Shown here one piece after another: positions 17,492-26,012 of a stretch of 64,000 nt of DNA. Both the position numbers and the translations under genes were made by a program. The stretch's first letter is position 1; every line of letters begins with the position of its first letter. The notes below the pieces were generated by a model. It saw only the letters and a list, made by a program, of their open reading frames with translations. It made no database searches and had not been told where the DNA came from. Source of the DNA: Streptomyces abyssalis (GTDB lineage: Bacteria; Actinomycetota; Actinomycetes; Streptomycetales; Streptomycetaceae); NCBI RefSeq assembly GCF_001751365.1, contig NZ_LJGT01000041.1, positions 737,045 through 801,044 on the forward strand, written 5' to 3'.

Positions 17492-18343
17492 TCACCTGCC
17501 GAAGAGGCGGCGTCCGGACAGGCGGCGGGCGCCGTCCGCGACCTCTTCGATCTCGTGTGTGTAGACCTCGGGCAGCCATTCCGCGGCGGGCTGTTCAGCG
17601 GTGTCGGCCAGGTCGAGCGCCTTGGCGAGCACGTCGGGCGGGGGGCGGGACTCCGGGGTCTTGTGCAGGCACGCGAAGAGCGCGGGGCAGAGCGCGTCGG
17701 GCACGCCCGTCAGGTCGGGGTCCTCGCGTGCCATGGGGAGCATGTTCCCGGCGAAGGGCTGGTGTGCGCTGCATGCGTAGACGAGCGTCGCACCCAGGTC
17801 GAAGACGTCGTCGGCCAGTTCGTCGGTGGCCGGTCCGCTCATGCGTCCCAGCGCCAGGCCGTAGTCGACGGCCCGCGGGGTGTCCGCGGCGAGCAGCACG
17901 TTGTGGGGGCCCAGGTCGCGGTGGGTTATCCGGGCCGCGTGAAGAGCCATCAGCGACTTGCAGAGCGCACCGCCCAGGGCCCGCACCGAGGACTCGGGCA
18001 GCGGGCCGTACTTCGAGACCAGCAGCTCCAGGGAGGCACCGGGGACGAAGGCGTTGGCCGCCCACGGCTGAGCGCTGTCGAGTTCGCAGCCGGCCGCGTC
18101 AGCGACGTACGGGCTGCGCACACTCGTCGCGGCGGCCTGCATCTCCTGCCGCAGCCGCGCGCGCAGCGGCCGGTCGCGGATCAGCTCGGGTCTCAGGGTG
18201 CGCACAGCGACGAGTTGCTTGCGTGCGCCGCGCTGTGGTGCCCCCCGCCCGAGATAGACGGTGCCCATGCGGCCGTTGCCGAGTACGCCGTGCAGGCGGT
18301 ACGGGCCCAGCTGCTGGGGATCTGTGCTGCCGAGGCCAGCCAT
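17492..18343 (-). CDS. degenerate Ser/Thr protein kinase (possible pseudokinase)
   Basis: Soluble kinase-fold protein of about 283 residues without a transmembrane tail. The glycine loop is GNGRMGTV, but the ATP-binding lysine of the VAVK motif is Arg48 (VAVRTL). The catalytic loop reads HRDLGPHN, keeping His141, Asp143 and Asn148 but replacing the usual Lys two residues after the Asp with Gly145. The metal-binding DFG is DYG (160-162). Two missing lysines suggest weak or no phosphotransfer, although some kinases recruit another lysine. ATG 18343 starts 12 residues before the kinase fold; GTG 18355 is also possible. No PASTA or sensor domain is present. Confidence 0.85.
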   Translation of the reverse strand: MAGLGSTDPQQLGPYRLHGVLGNGRMGTVYLGRGAPQRGARKQLVAVRTLRPELIRDRPLRARLRQEMQAAATSVRSPYVADAAGCELDSAQPWAANAFVPGASLELLVSKYGPLPESSVRALGGALCKSLMALHAARITHRDLGPHNVLLAADTPRAVDYGLALGRMSGPATDELADDVFDLGATLVYACSAHQPFAGNMLPMAREDPDLTGVPDALCPALFACLHKTPESRPPPDVLAKALDLADTAEQPAAEWLPEVYTHEIEEVADGARRLSGRRLFGR

Positions 18344-18743
18344 CCCTTGGATCACGCAGAGCAGCCTAGGCGCACAGCGTGTACAAGGGGACGGCACCAA
18401 CAGAACCGTCGCAGTTCTTCGCAAACTTCACGTGAGACCCAGAAATCGTCACGGATGTGCCAGAGCCTCGCCGGCCGAGCGGCCGGAAGCGGCCCCCGCA
18501 GGCGGTCGGCCAGGCTGCCGAACGCCCCGGCCGGGAGGGTCGTTTCCCCCGGCTGCGCCGGGGTGCCCCAGCGGCGGCAGGTTCACCTCCCGCAGTGGCT
18601 CCGGCATGGGCGGAGGCTCCCCAGGGGCCTTCCGCAGGTCCCCGCGGTGAGGCGTGAGGAGAAGCCGGGCCAGGTTCAGCGCGAGGGCGAAGGGCCGGTG
18701 GCGTAAGACGGGCGGCCTGCTCGGCCCGTCCGGTTCCCGCCGG
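18344..18743. other. intergenic region, nothing recognised
   Basis: About 400 bases between the kinase-like gene and the small gene downstream of soxR. It contains small GC hairpins (for example CCCCCGGCTGCGCCGGGG near 18547) that may terminate the soxR transcript. Open frames on both strands lack ribosome sites and known motifs. Confidence 0.4.
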
Positions 18744-19016
18744 CTACCGCCGGCCGTCGCTCCACGGCCAGCGGGGCCCTCCGCGCGGTCGCCCCTCCGG
18801 TTCGTGCACGTAGCGCCAGCCGCGCGGGATGCCAAGGCGCCGGGTGAAGCCGGCCGGTTCCAGCCGGTAGACGTGGACGGTGTCGGGCACGCCCTCGTCC
18901 TCTGAGGGCACCGGGACCTCGTAGGTCTTCGGAGGGCGCCCGCTCGCTCCCGTGAGCACCTCCAGCACACGCCCGTCGAGCGGCCCGCCCACGAAGATGC
19001 TCTCCTCGCTGCGCAT
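18744..19016 (-). CDS. small hypothetical protein downstream of soxR
   Basis: Protein of 90 residues, not recognised. It is soluble and rich in Pro, Gly and Arg, with FVGGPLDGRVLEV near the start and a charged C-terminus. Its ATG overlaps the soxR stop codon (ATGA), so it is translationally coupled to soxR and very likely a real gene of that transcript. No metal-binding or catalytic motif is visible. Confidence 0.7.
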   Translation of the reverse strand: MRSEESIFVGGPLDGRVLEVLTGASGRPPKTYEVPVPSEDEGVPDTVHVYRLEPAGFTRRLGIPRGWRYVHEPEGRPRGGPRWPWSDGRR

Positions 19017-19492
19017 CAGCAGCACTCCTCCGGAGGGGAGCCCGCGAGTGAGCGCGCGCCCGGGCCCTGCTCGCCGAGCGTGTCGTAGGGGTTGGCCAGC
19101 GCGCAGTGGTCCAGGGAGAGACAGCCGCAGCCGATGCACTCGGTGAGATGGTCGCGAAGCTGCGACATCAGCTTGATCCGCTGGTTGAGGTCCTCCCGCC
19201 AGCACTCGGAGACCTTCGCCCAGTCCTCCCGGGTGGGCGTACGGCCCTCGGGCAGCAGCGCGAGCGCCCCGCGGATCGCGGCGAGGGGCATGCCCAGACG
19301 CTGGGAAGCGCGGATGAAGGCGACCCGGCGCAGCGTGTCGCGGCTGTAGCGGCGCTGGTTGCCGGAGGTGCGGCGGCTGTGGATCAGGCCCTCGCGCTCG
19401 TAATAGCGCAGCGCGGACGTGGCCACTCCGGCGCGCTCGGCCAGCTCGCCGACGGTGGCTTCCTTGGCCTGCCAGGAGAGTTGAGTGGACAT
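19016..19492 (-). CDS. soxR: redox-sensing MerR-family regulator SoxR
   Basis: SoxR of 158 residues: MerR-type HTH (VGELAERAGVATSALRYYEREGL), dimerisation helix, and the [2Fe-2S]-binding cysteines Cys119, Cys122, Cys124 and Cys130 in CIGCGCLSLDHC. The numbering is the same as in E. coli SoxR. In Streptomyces SoxR responds to redox-active compounds and switches on small oxidoreductase and export genes rather than a superoxide regulon. ATG 19492 agrees with the E. coli start. A dyad in its upstream region may be its binding site. Confidence 0.96.
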   Translation of the reverse strand: MSTQLSWQAKEATVGELAERAGVATSALRYYEREGLIHSRRTSGNQRRYSRDTLRRVAFIRASQRLGMPLAAIRGALALLPEGRTPTREDWAKVSECWREDLNQRIKLMSQLRDHLTECIGCGCLSLDHCALANPYDTLGEQGPGARSLAGSPPEECC

Positions 19493-19510
19493 GGAGCCAG
19501 GATAGGTGTT

Positions 19511-19528
19511 CTTCAAGCTTTCTTTAAG
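19511..19528 (-). promoter_or_regulatory. SoxR-box-like dyad upstream of soxR
   Basis: CTTCAAG-CTTT-CTTTAAG, an imperfect dyad with the 7-4-7 spacing of SoxR boxes (CCTCAAG-N4-CTTGAGG), 19 bases before the soxR start. Three of 14 arm bases differ from the consensus, so self-regulation is only a suggestion. Confidence 0.4.
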
Positions 19529-19559
19529 TTGTTGTTGTCGGTGGATCATCGCAGCGGGG

Positions 19560-20354
19560 TCAGAGGTCGCCGCGGGCTTCGAGGAGATGTCCCTTGTCGC
19601 CGACGACCGGCAGCATCCGGCGCGCGAGTTCGCCGACCGGACCGTCGCTCTCCTCCAGGTCCAGGGCGTGCCTGACGATGCGGGCCGTCTCCGCGTCCCT
19701 CGTGGCGGACGCCATGAGCAGGGCGACGAAGTGGTCCAGCAGCCAGTCGCGCAGTTCGGCGACCGGCGGCTGCTTGCCCTCGTCCAGCCACATCAGCGAC
19801 GCGGCCTCGACCACCGTGATCCAGGTGCTCACCGTCATGCGCAGTCTCGGCCCGGCCTTCGTGCCCGGCCTGCCGGCGTTGCTGTCCGGCCTGCCGGCCT
19901 CGTACTCGGGCTGGAAGCCGAGGTGGAAGAGGATCTGGTCGGCCGCGGCCCGCCGTACCTCGTCGACGATCGCGTGTGTACGGGAGGTCTGTACGACGCT
20001 GCCGCCCTGCAGCAGCGCCATGAACCCGGCGTCGTGCTCGTCGACGAACGCGAGGTAGCGCTCCAGGGCACGCACGAGGCGCCGGGTGAGCGGGCCGGTC
20101 TGTGCCTCGGCGAAGCACTGCTCCAGCTCGTCGGCGGCGCTGCGCAGCGCCGCCTCGTACAACTGCTGCTTGCCGCCGGGAAAGTAGCGGTAGACCAGTG
20201 GACGGGACACGCCGGCGGTCGCTGCGACGTCGTCGAGCGAGACATCCTCGGGCGGGTTGTGGGCGAAGAGACCGAGAGCGGCGCCGATCAGCTGTGTACG
20301 CCGTTCGTCCACGCTCAGCCTGCGATACGCCGGGGCCGTGCCGCTGCTGCTCAT
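19560..20354 (-). CDS. TetR-family transcriptional regulator
   Basis: TetR-type repressor of 264 residues. The N-terminal HTH spans about residues 20-65 (LFAHNPPEDVSLDDVAATAGVSRPLVYRYFPGG). The helical ligand-binding domain carries an unusual Gly/Arg/Asp-rich loop (EAGRPDSNAGRPGTKAG). It follows the AurF-like gene by 53 bases on the same strand and is probably co-transcribed. It is a candidate regulator of the divergent diiron-oxygenase promoters. Confidence 0.92.
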   Translation of the reverse strand: MSSSGTAPAYRRLSVDERRTQLIGAALGLFAHNPPEDVSLDDVAATAGVSRPLVYRYFPGGKQQLYEAALRSAADELEQCFAEAQTGPLTRRLVRALERYLAFVDEHDAGFMALLQGGSVVQTSRTHAIVDEVRRAAADQILFHLGFQPEYEAGRPDSNAGRPGTKAGPRLRMTVSTWITVVEAASLMWLDEGKQPPVAELRDWLLDHFVALLMASATRDAETARIVRHALDLEESDGPVGELARRMLPVVGDKGHLLEARGDL

Positions 20355-20407
20355 CCCATGAGCGTAACCGGCAGCCCCTTCCGGGCTCCGGGGGCCGGTG
20401 CTGCCTG

Positions 20408-21364
20408 CTACCTCGCGAGCAGGCCCGAGCTGACCCAGAGCTTGCGGCCGATGCCGCGCATGACGCCGATCTCGTCCAGGAAGTCCGTGAGGCGGCGGGC
20501 TCCGGTCTGCATCACCTCACGGCGGTGGCCGCTCGCCTTGACCTGGGCCATCGCCTCGCGCTTGTCCAGGCCCACGTTCGTGTAGACGTCAGGGTTGACG
20601 AAGGAGATGGAGAAGACGCGCGAGGCCTCACCGGAACTGAGCCGCGTCAACTCCGCCTCCCAGCGCGGGCAGTCGACCATCTGACGGCGCAGCTCCTCGC
20701 GCGCGTACCGCACGTGCCGCGACTCCTCGACGACGTGAATGCGCGTGACGCCGCGGACCAGCGGCTGGATCCGCTCGTCGGGGAAGGTCAGCCGCTGCAT
20801 CCAGTCGAGGATCTCCTCGCCGAGGAGCGTGGCGGTGAACGAGCCGGGGGTGGTCGAGACGGTCTTCAGCAGCCGCGCGAGGTTGTGGTGGACCCGGGAG
20901 ACGCGGTATTCGGGGACGCCGCTCTTGGTGAGCAGCCGGGCGAACATCTTCGAGTGCCGGCACTCGTCCTCGATCTCCGTCAGGGCGTAGCGCACATGGT
21001 TGCTGGTCAGCGGCTTGTCGTAGATGTGGCGTACCAGCAGCTGCATGAGGATGACCTCGAACCAGATGCCGAGCGAGGCGAGCGAGCCCGCCTCGTGACG
21101 GGCGAGGTCCATGCGCTGCTCCTCCGGCATCCGCTTCCACAGCGGGGTGTCGTAGAGCGAGACGAGCTCCGGCGGCCAGAACCACTTGCCCTCCTCGAAG
21201 GGCGCGTCCCAGTCCAGCTCCGTGTCCGGGTCGAACCAGTGCTTCTTGGACGACTCCAGCAGGCGCTCCGCGGTCTTCTCGCGGTCCTTGAGCAGTCCGA
21301 GAGCGTCCCGGAGCGGTTCCTTCGCGGTCTCCTTGGCGGCGGCCGTGTCGGGTGTGATCGTCAT
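20408..21364 (-). CDS. AurF-like diiron oxygenase
   Basis: Ferritin-like diiron protein of 318 residues of the AurF family, whose founding member oxidises p-aminobenzoate to p-nitrobenzoate. Metal-ligand motifs are visible: ARHEAGSLA and WFEVILMQ in the first helices, EDECRHSKMF (132-140), LLGEEILDWM, and HVVEESRHVRYA (210-221) with paired Glu and His. The chain has few gaps compared with AurF and should be active. ATG 21364 is used. The physiological substrate is unknown; outside antibiotic clusters, family members are widespread as uncharacterised oxygenases. It is divergent from a second diiron protein gene across about 200 bases. Confidence 0.88.
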   Translation of the reverse strand: MTITPDTAAAKETAKEPLRDALGLLKDREKTAERLLESSKKHWFDPDTELDWDAPFEEGKWFWPPELVSLYDTPLWKRMPEEQRMDLARHEAGSLASLGIWFEVILMQLLVRHIYDKPLTSNHVRYALTEIEDECRHSKMFARLLTKSGVPEYRVSRVHHNLARLLKTVSTTPGSFTATLLGEEILDWMQRLTFPDERIQPLVRGVTRIHVVEESRHVRYAREELRRQMVDCPRWEAELTRLSSGEASRVFSISFVNPDVYTNVGLDKREAMAQVKASGHRREVMQTGARRLTDFLDEIGVMRGIGRKLWVSSGLLAR

Positions 21365-21383
21365 GCTGGGCACCTCTTCGCGG

Positions 21384-21487
21384 GTTACCGAAGGTACGTC
21401 GACATCAACTCTTATGAGACTGCCTGTCAGCAAGGGCGTCAATCCCCGCGACGCACATTGCACGGGCTTTGTTGACCGCCCGGTAAC
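21384..21487. promoter_or_regulatory. divergent control region of the two diiron genes
   Basis: GTTACCG (21384-21390) and CGGTAAC (21481-21487) are exact inverse complements. One lies just inside each promoter side of the 196-base gap. The right copy sits directly after a TTGACC hexamer (21472-21477) that could be the -35 of the plus-strand gene. They may be half-sites for the adjacent TetR protein (inference). Confidence 0.4.
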
Positions 21488-21560
21488 TGCCGTGTGAGCC
21501 TGCCGAAGAGGGCCCCGCGGGGGGTCGTGGGACCCCGAACCCCGGAATCAGGAGGCGTCC

Positions 21561-22691
21561 ATGTCCACGCACGACCTCTATGTCCACGACCCGGGATCAG
21601 GCGGGTGGGAGGTGCCGGCCTCCGGAGCGGCCCGCTTCAGCTGGGACTACGACGACGGCCGTGACCGCCTCCTCGCCCTCTACCAGAAGGGCAAGGACAA
21701 GCAGTGGGACGGGCAGCGGCGCATCGACTGGGATCTCGAAGTCGACCCGAAGGACCCGCTCGGCACCCCCGACGAGGCCATGTCCCTCTACGGCACGTCC
21801 TACTGGGACAAGATGAACGCGGCCGAGCGTGCCGACCTGCGGCAGCACTACGCCTCCTGGCAGTTCAGCCAGTTCCTCCACGGGGAGCAGGGCGCGATGG
21901 TCTGCGCGGCACGCATCGTGGAGTCCGTCCCCGACCTGGACGCGAAGTTCTACTCCGCGACCCAGACCATGGACGAGGCCCGGCACGCGGAGATCTACGG
22001 GCGCTTCCTGCACGAGAAGGTCGGGATGGTCTACCCGATCAACGACAACCTCCAGTCCCTGCTCGGCGACACCCTCCGCGACTCCCGGTGGGACATGCCG
22101 TACCTCGGGATGCAGGTCCTGATCGAGGGGCTCGCGCTCGCCGCCTTCGGCATGATCCGCGACACCACGAACAAGCCGCTGCCCAAGCAGATCCTCGCGT
22201 ACGTCATGCAGGACGAGGCCCGGCACGTCGCCTTCGGCCGCATGGCGCTGCGCGACTACTACAAGCAGCTGACGGAGGCGGAGCTGCGCGAGCGCGAGGA
22301 CTTCGTCATCGAGGGCTGCTATCTGATGCGGGACCGCCTCAAGGGTGTCGAGGTGCTGGAGAACTTCGGCGTACCGCGCGAGGAGGCCGAGACATTCAGC
22401 GAGCAGTCGGACTTCCTCAAGCTCTTCCGGCAACTGCTCTTCAGCCGGATCGTGCCCTGCGTGCGCGACATCGGCCTCTGGGGGGAGCGGCTGCAGCGCG
22501 CGTACGTCGACATGGGCGTCTTCGAGATGGGCGACCAGAATCTGGACCTGCTCATGGCGCAGGACGAAGAGATCGCCGAGAAGCTCGACGCGGAACGCTT
22601 CGCCGCTGAGGAGGCGGAACGGACCGCCGAGGTGGCCGACGCCATCGCCGAGGGTGAGCGCGAGGAAGCGGAGGCGGATTCCGCGCGCTGA
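21561..22691 (+). CDS. ferritin-like diiron protein
   Basis: Protein of 376 residues with a complete set of diiron ligands in a four-helix pattern: Glu109 (HGEQGAM), Glu139 and His142 (MDEARHAE), Glu189 (LIEGLAL), and Glu219 and His222 (QDEARHVA). The double DEARH motif is typical of oxygen-activating ferritin-like enzymes; the reaction is not known. The C-terminal 40 residues are strongly acidic (EEAERTAEVADAIAEGERE). ATG 21561 has GGAGG upstream. Its divergent pairing with an AurF-like gene suggests joint regulation or action on one pathway. Confidence 0.88.
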   Translation: MSTHDLYVHDPGSGGWEVPASGAARFSWDYDDGRDRLLALYQKGKDKQWDGQRRIDWDLEVDPKDPLGTPDEAMSLYGTSYWDKMNAAERADLRQHYASWQFSQFLHGEQGAMVCAARIVESVPDLDAKFYSATQTMDEARHAEIYGRFLHEKVGMVYPINDNLQSLLGDTLRDSRWDMPYLGMQVLIEGLALAAFGMIRDTTNKPLPKQILAYVMQDEARHVAFGRMALRDYYKQLTEAELREREDFVIEGCYLMRDRLKGVEVLENFGVPREEAETFSEQSDFLKLFRQLLFSRIVPCVRDIGLWGERLQRAYVDMGVFEMGDQNLDLLMAQDEEIAEKLDAERFAAEEAERTAEVADAIAEGEREEAEADSAR

Positions 22692-22842
22692 CGCGGGTTG
22701 CATGATCCGAACGAGAGGCTCTGAGGGCCCCGGTTGCGCCGCTGTGCACCCGGGGCCTTGGTGTGTCACCTGAGGCGCTCGGATGAAACACGGCGTACGT
22801 GTGGCACAAGGCTCCGCCGCGACGTAGTTTGAAGGGGATCGG

Positions 22843-22866
22843 GAGTAATGAACGGTGTAATTACTC
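22843..22866. promoter_or_regulatory. inverted-repeat cluster upstream of the sigma gene
   Basis: GAGTAAT-N10-ATTACTC is a 7-bp perfect inverted repeat in an unusually AT-rich patch. It is followed by the stem-loop GGTGCT-TTG-AGCACC (22871-22885) and nested within GCACAAGG (22804-22811) and CCTTGTGC (22883-22890). This 317-base gap (22692-23008) holds no gene. The nested dyads look like operator sites for the sigma gene that follows. Confidence 0.5.
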
Positions 22867-23008
22867 TTCGGGTGCTTTGAGCACCTTGTGCTTCGGCCAG
22901 TAGGCACAGCTGCGGGAGGGCGGTCGGCGCCGCCGCGCTTGATCGCTGTGTCGGCTCCCGCGGTGACGCGCTACCCGTAGTTCACCGCGCACCGGGAGGC
23001 ATCAGGTC

Positions 23009-23857
23009 ATGTCAGCAGTTCGTTTCCGTGCGAAGCACGCACGCCACCCGCATGACGATGCGCCCGACACCGCGGCCCACTTCGAGCGCATCACGTCACT
23101 GCCGGACGGGCCGGAGAAGGAGGAGCTGCGTCAGGAGGTCGTCCGGGCCTGGATGCCCATGGCGGACCGCCTGGCCCAGCGCTTCCGCAACCGCGGAGAG
23201 AACCTGGAGGATCTGCAGCAGGTCGCCGCGCTGGGGCTGGTCAAGGCCGTCGCCCGGTACGATCCGGCGCGCGGGTGCGCCTTCGAGAGCTTCGCCGTGC
23301 CGACCATCGTCGGAGAGATCAAGCGGCACTTCCGCGACTACATGTGGGATCTCCACGTGCCGCGCCGGGTGCAGGAGCTGCGCAACCGCGTGCGGGCCAG
23401 CAGCCGTGAACTGGGCGTCACCCTCGATGACCGCTCGCCGACCGTCGCGCAGATCGCCGAGCACAGCGGCCTGAGCCAGGAGGACGTCGTCATCGGCATG
23501 GAGGCGCTGGAGAGCTACAGCGCCCTGTCGCTGGACGCCGAGCTCTCCAAGAACGAGGACGGCTACTCGCTGCTCGACACCCTCGGTGCGACGGAGCCCG
23601 GGTTCGACCGCGTCACCTACCGCGAGGCGGTCAAGCCGCAGCTGCGCAACCTGCCGGAGCGGGAGCGCTACATCCTCTACCTGCGGTTCTTCTGCGACAT
23701 GACGCAGAGCAGCATCGCCGAGCAGCTCGGGATCTCCCAGATGCACGTCTCGCGGCTCATCAGCCGTACGTGCGAGCGCCTGCACCGGGAGGTCGAGACC
23801 GAGGTGACGGCGCGCGCCCACGAGGCCGCACCGGAGCGGACGCCGATGACCGTCTAG
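23009..23857 (+). CDS. SigB/SigF-family RNA polymerase sigma factor
   Basis: Stress-type sigma-70 family factor of 282 residues, with region 2 (RFRNRGENLEDLQQVAALGLVKAVARYDP), region 3 (PRRVQELRNRVRASSRELG) and region 4 (EQLGISQMHVSRLISRTCERL). It belongs with the SigB/F/G group of Streptomyces, which lacks region 1.1. No anti-sigma gene is adjacent, unlike the second sigma gene 2.5 kb away. ATG 23009 follows a purine-rich site. The gene-specific name cannot be assigned. Confidence 0.93.
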   Translation: MSAVRFRAKHARHPHDDAPDTAAHFERITSLPDGPEKEELRQEVVRAWMPMADRLAQRFRNRGENLEDLQQVAALGLVKAVARYDPARGCAFESFAVPTIVGEIKRHFRDYMWDLHVPRRVQELRNRVRASSRELGVTLDDRSPTVAQIAEHSGLSQEDVVIGMEALESYSALSLDAELSKNEDGYSLLDTLGATEPGFDRVTYREAVKPQLRNLPERERYILYLRFFCDMTQSSIAEQLGISQMHVSRLISRTCERLHREVETEVTARAHEAAPERTPMTV

Positions 23858-23942
23858 CGCCGGGCGGCGCCGGCCGCCGCTGCGAGCGCGGCCCGCCCAG
23901 CCGGCCCGTTCCGCGCCCAGGTCGGCAGGGGCGCGGAACGGG

Positions 23943-24258
23943 CGGACGACCGCGGCCACCGGCAACAAGGCGGCCGCCGCGGAGGCAGCTCAGCACATGG
24001 CCCGGGAGGTCGGCGGCAAGGGCAAGGTGGCGCTGGTGGTGCACAGCCGGACCGCGGGCTCGGGCATCGACCGCCGTGACGGCTTCACGCAGCGGTGCGA
24101 TCACTCAGAACCCCGGCGCCATCGGCCGGCAGGTCGTACGTGCCTCGGTCGCCGCGATCAAGAGGAAGCGGCTGCCGGAGGTCATCGAAACCGGCCACTA
24201 CGGGTACGACCGGCGCAACATCGACGATCCGCGGATCCGGTCGGTGCCCTACCGCTGA
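23943..24258 (+). pseudogene. remnant of a sugar ABC transporter substrate-binding protein gene
   Basis: Two pieces of a ribose-type periplasmic binding protein are fused out of frame. The first piece (23943 to about 24085) reads TTAATGNKAAAAEAAQHM, then VGGKGKVALVVHS and GIDRRDGF, the usual mid-protein block. The second piece (24091-24258, frame +1 relative to the first) reads GAITQNPGAIGRQ and continues through ETGHYGYDRRNIDDP to the natural C-terminus. About 70 residues that normally lie between are missing, and nothing of the N-terminal half or of transporter genes remains. It is a clear deletion relic, not an expressed gene. Confidence 0.8.
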
Positions 24259-24484
24259 TCCGGCCACCGCCGGCCGACCTGGCCGCCTTGACCGGACCGA
24301 CCTGTGCCGGGCAACAGGCCCGCGGTGCAGCGGTGTCCGGCGTGTGACACGTGTGGCCGCGCACCATCGGCAAAGCGTGGAAGGTGGCGGTCCGTCACGT
24401 GGGTGGGGGTGGCGGGGACTCATAGCCTTCGGGCACTCACCACGCCGGACCGGGCGGACACAGCCCACCTTGGAGGCCGCGCCG

Positions 24485-25957
24485 ATGAAACGCGCCAGCA
24501 CACGGGCCGCCGTACGCACCGTCCCCCTGGCCGCTCCGGGGACCCGCCCGATCCGCTTCGCCACCGTCGCCGCACTCTCCGCGGCACTGCTCTCGTTCCC
24601 CACGCCGGGCGGTGCCGCGGCCCAGCAGCAACCAGGCACGGAGCGGCACTGCGCCCGTACGGACATGCCGCGCGTGCCCGGTGCCGAACACCAGAAGGCC
24701 GCCTGCCTGGAGGAGTTGACGACGGCGGGCACGGTGGGGACCGGTCACACCGATCCCGCCGACTGGGCGGGCCTGACACCTGAGAAGCTGCCGACGCCGA
24801 GCGGAGTGCCGGGCGTTCAGATCGACGGCTACTTCCCGGACACCTCGGCCACCAACACCAACAACGGCTGGGGCCACGACGCCCAGTTCGTGCTGCGGCT
24901 GCCCGCGCGCTGGAACGGCGGCCTGGTCGTCAGCGGCGCACCGGGCAACCGTGAGCAGTACGCCAACGACCGTGCGATCGGCGACTGGGCGCTGAAGCGC
25001 GGATACGCCTTCGCCGCCACCGACAAGGGCAACACCGGAGCCGCGTTCCACCGTGACGGACGTACACCCGGCGACGCGGTCGTCGAGTGGAACCAGCGCG
25101 TCACGCAGCTCACCCGTGCCGCCCGCGCGACGGTCGCCCACCACTACCGGCAACCGCCCTCGCGCACTCTGGCCACCGGCATGTCCAACGGCGGCTACCT
25201 GGTGCGCTGGCAGCTCGAGAACCATCCGGAGCTCTACGACGGCGGCGTCGACTGGGAGGGCACGCTGTGGCGGGCCGGCGGCGAGCCGCCCGGACTGCTG
25301 ACCTTCCTGCCGCCCGCGCTGCGCCACTACCCGGCGTACGCAGCCGGCGGGCCCGAGGGGGAGAAGGCCAGGAAGGTGATGCACAAGGCCGGATTCCCCA
25401 AGGGGTCGGAATTCCTGTGGCCCTACTTCCACAAGAACTACTGGGACCTCACCCAGCGCGTCTACCGCGAGGAGATGGATCCGGGCTTCGACGGCGCCAC
25501 CGAGGCCGGCACTCCCTTCTGCGCCCCCGGCGATCCGGACGGTCCGCCGTGCGACGCGGACTACGAGTACGAGGACCGTCCCGAGGAGGTCCGCCGTGCA
25601 GTCGCGAAGACCGGACTGACCGGCAGGATCGGCAAGCCGCTCATCACTCTGCACGGCACCCTCGACACCCTGCTGCCGATCGGTGAGGACTCCGACGTCT
25701 ACGCCCGCATGGTGCGCGACTCGGGGCGCGGCGAGCTCTTCCGCTACTACCGCGTCGAGGACGGCAACCACGTCGACTCGCTCGCCGACACCTACCCCGG
25801 CCGGCTCCGGCCGCTCACACCGTGCCACCGCTCTGCCTTCACCTCACTGGAGCGCTGGCTCGACGACGGCGTGCAGCCGCCGCGCAGCCGTACGGTGCCC
25901 AGGCCCGAAGGGGCGTCGCAGGCGGAGCTGTTGAGGAGCTGTCCGCTCAAGAAGTGA
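24485..25957 (+). CDS. secreted alpha/beta hydrolase (tannase/3HB-oligomer hydrolase-like)
   Basis: Exported alpha/beta-hydrolase of 490 residues. A signal peptide with core FATVAALSAALLSF ends near residue 46. The nucleophile elbow is GMSNGGYL (Ser in G-x-S-x-G). A late acidic residue in HGTLDTLLPI and the histidine in DGNHVDSL complete a catalytic triad. Paired cysteines near PFCAPGDPDGPPCDADY and at both ends fit an extracellular disulfide-bonded enzyme. It resembles tannase/feruloyl-esterase and hydroxybutyrate-oligomer hydrolase families; the substrate is not certain. ATG 24485 lies just after a short GC-rich gap. Confidence 0.82.
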   Translation: MKRASTRAAVRTVPLAAPGTRPIRFATVAALSAALLSFPTPGGAAAQQQPGTERHCARTDMPRVPGAEHQKAACLEELTTAGTVGTGHTDPADWAGLTPEKLPTPSGVPGVQIDGYFPDTSATNTNNGWGHDAQFVLRLPARWNGGLVVSGAPGNREQYANDRAIGDWALKRGYAFAATDKGNTGAAFHRDGRTPGDAVVEWNQRVTQLTRAARATVAHHYRQPPSRTLATGMSNGGYLVRWQLENHPELYDGGVDWEGTLWRAGGEPPGLLTFLPPALRHYPAYAAGGPEGEKARKVMHKAGFPKGSEFLWPYFHKNYWDLTQRVYREEMDPGFDGATEAGTPFCAPGDPDGPPCDADYEYEDRPEEVRRAVAKTGLTGRIGKPLITLHGTLDTLLPIGEDSDVYARMVRDSGRGELFRYYRVEDGNHVDSLADTYPGRLRPLTPCHRSAFTSLERWLDDGVQPPRSRTVPRPEGASQAELLRSCPLKK

Positions 25958-26012
25958 CGTTGGACGCCGGCTTCGGCAGTCCGGTGCGCGCCGCACGCCC
26001 GGCCACGGCTGT

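Noticed and set aside
18449..18743. Minus-strand open frame between the kinase-like gene and the soxR operon
   Set aside because: No ribosome site, no motif, and composition typical of random GC-rich sequence.
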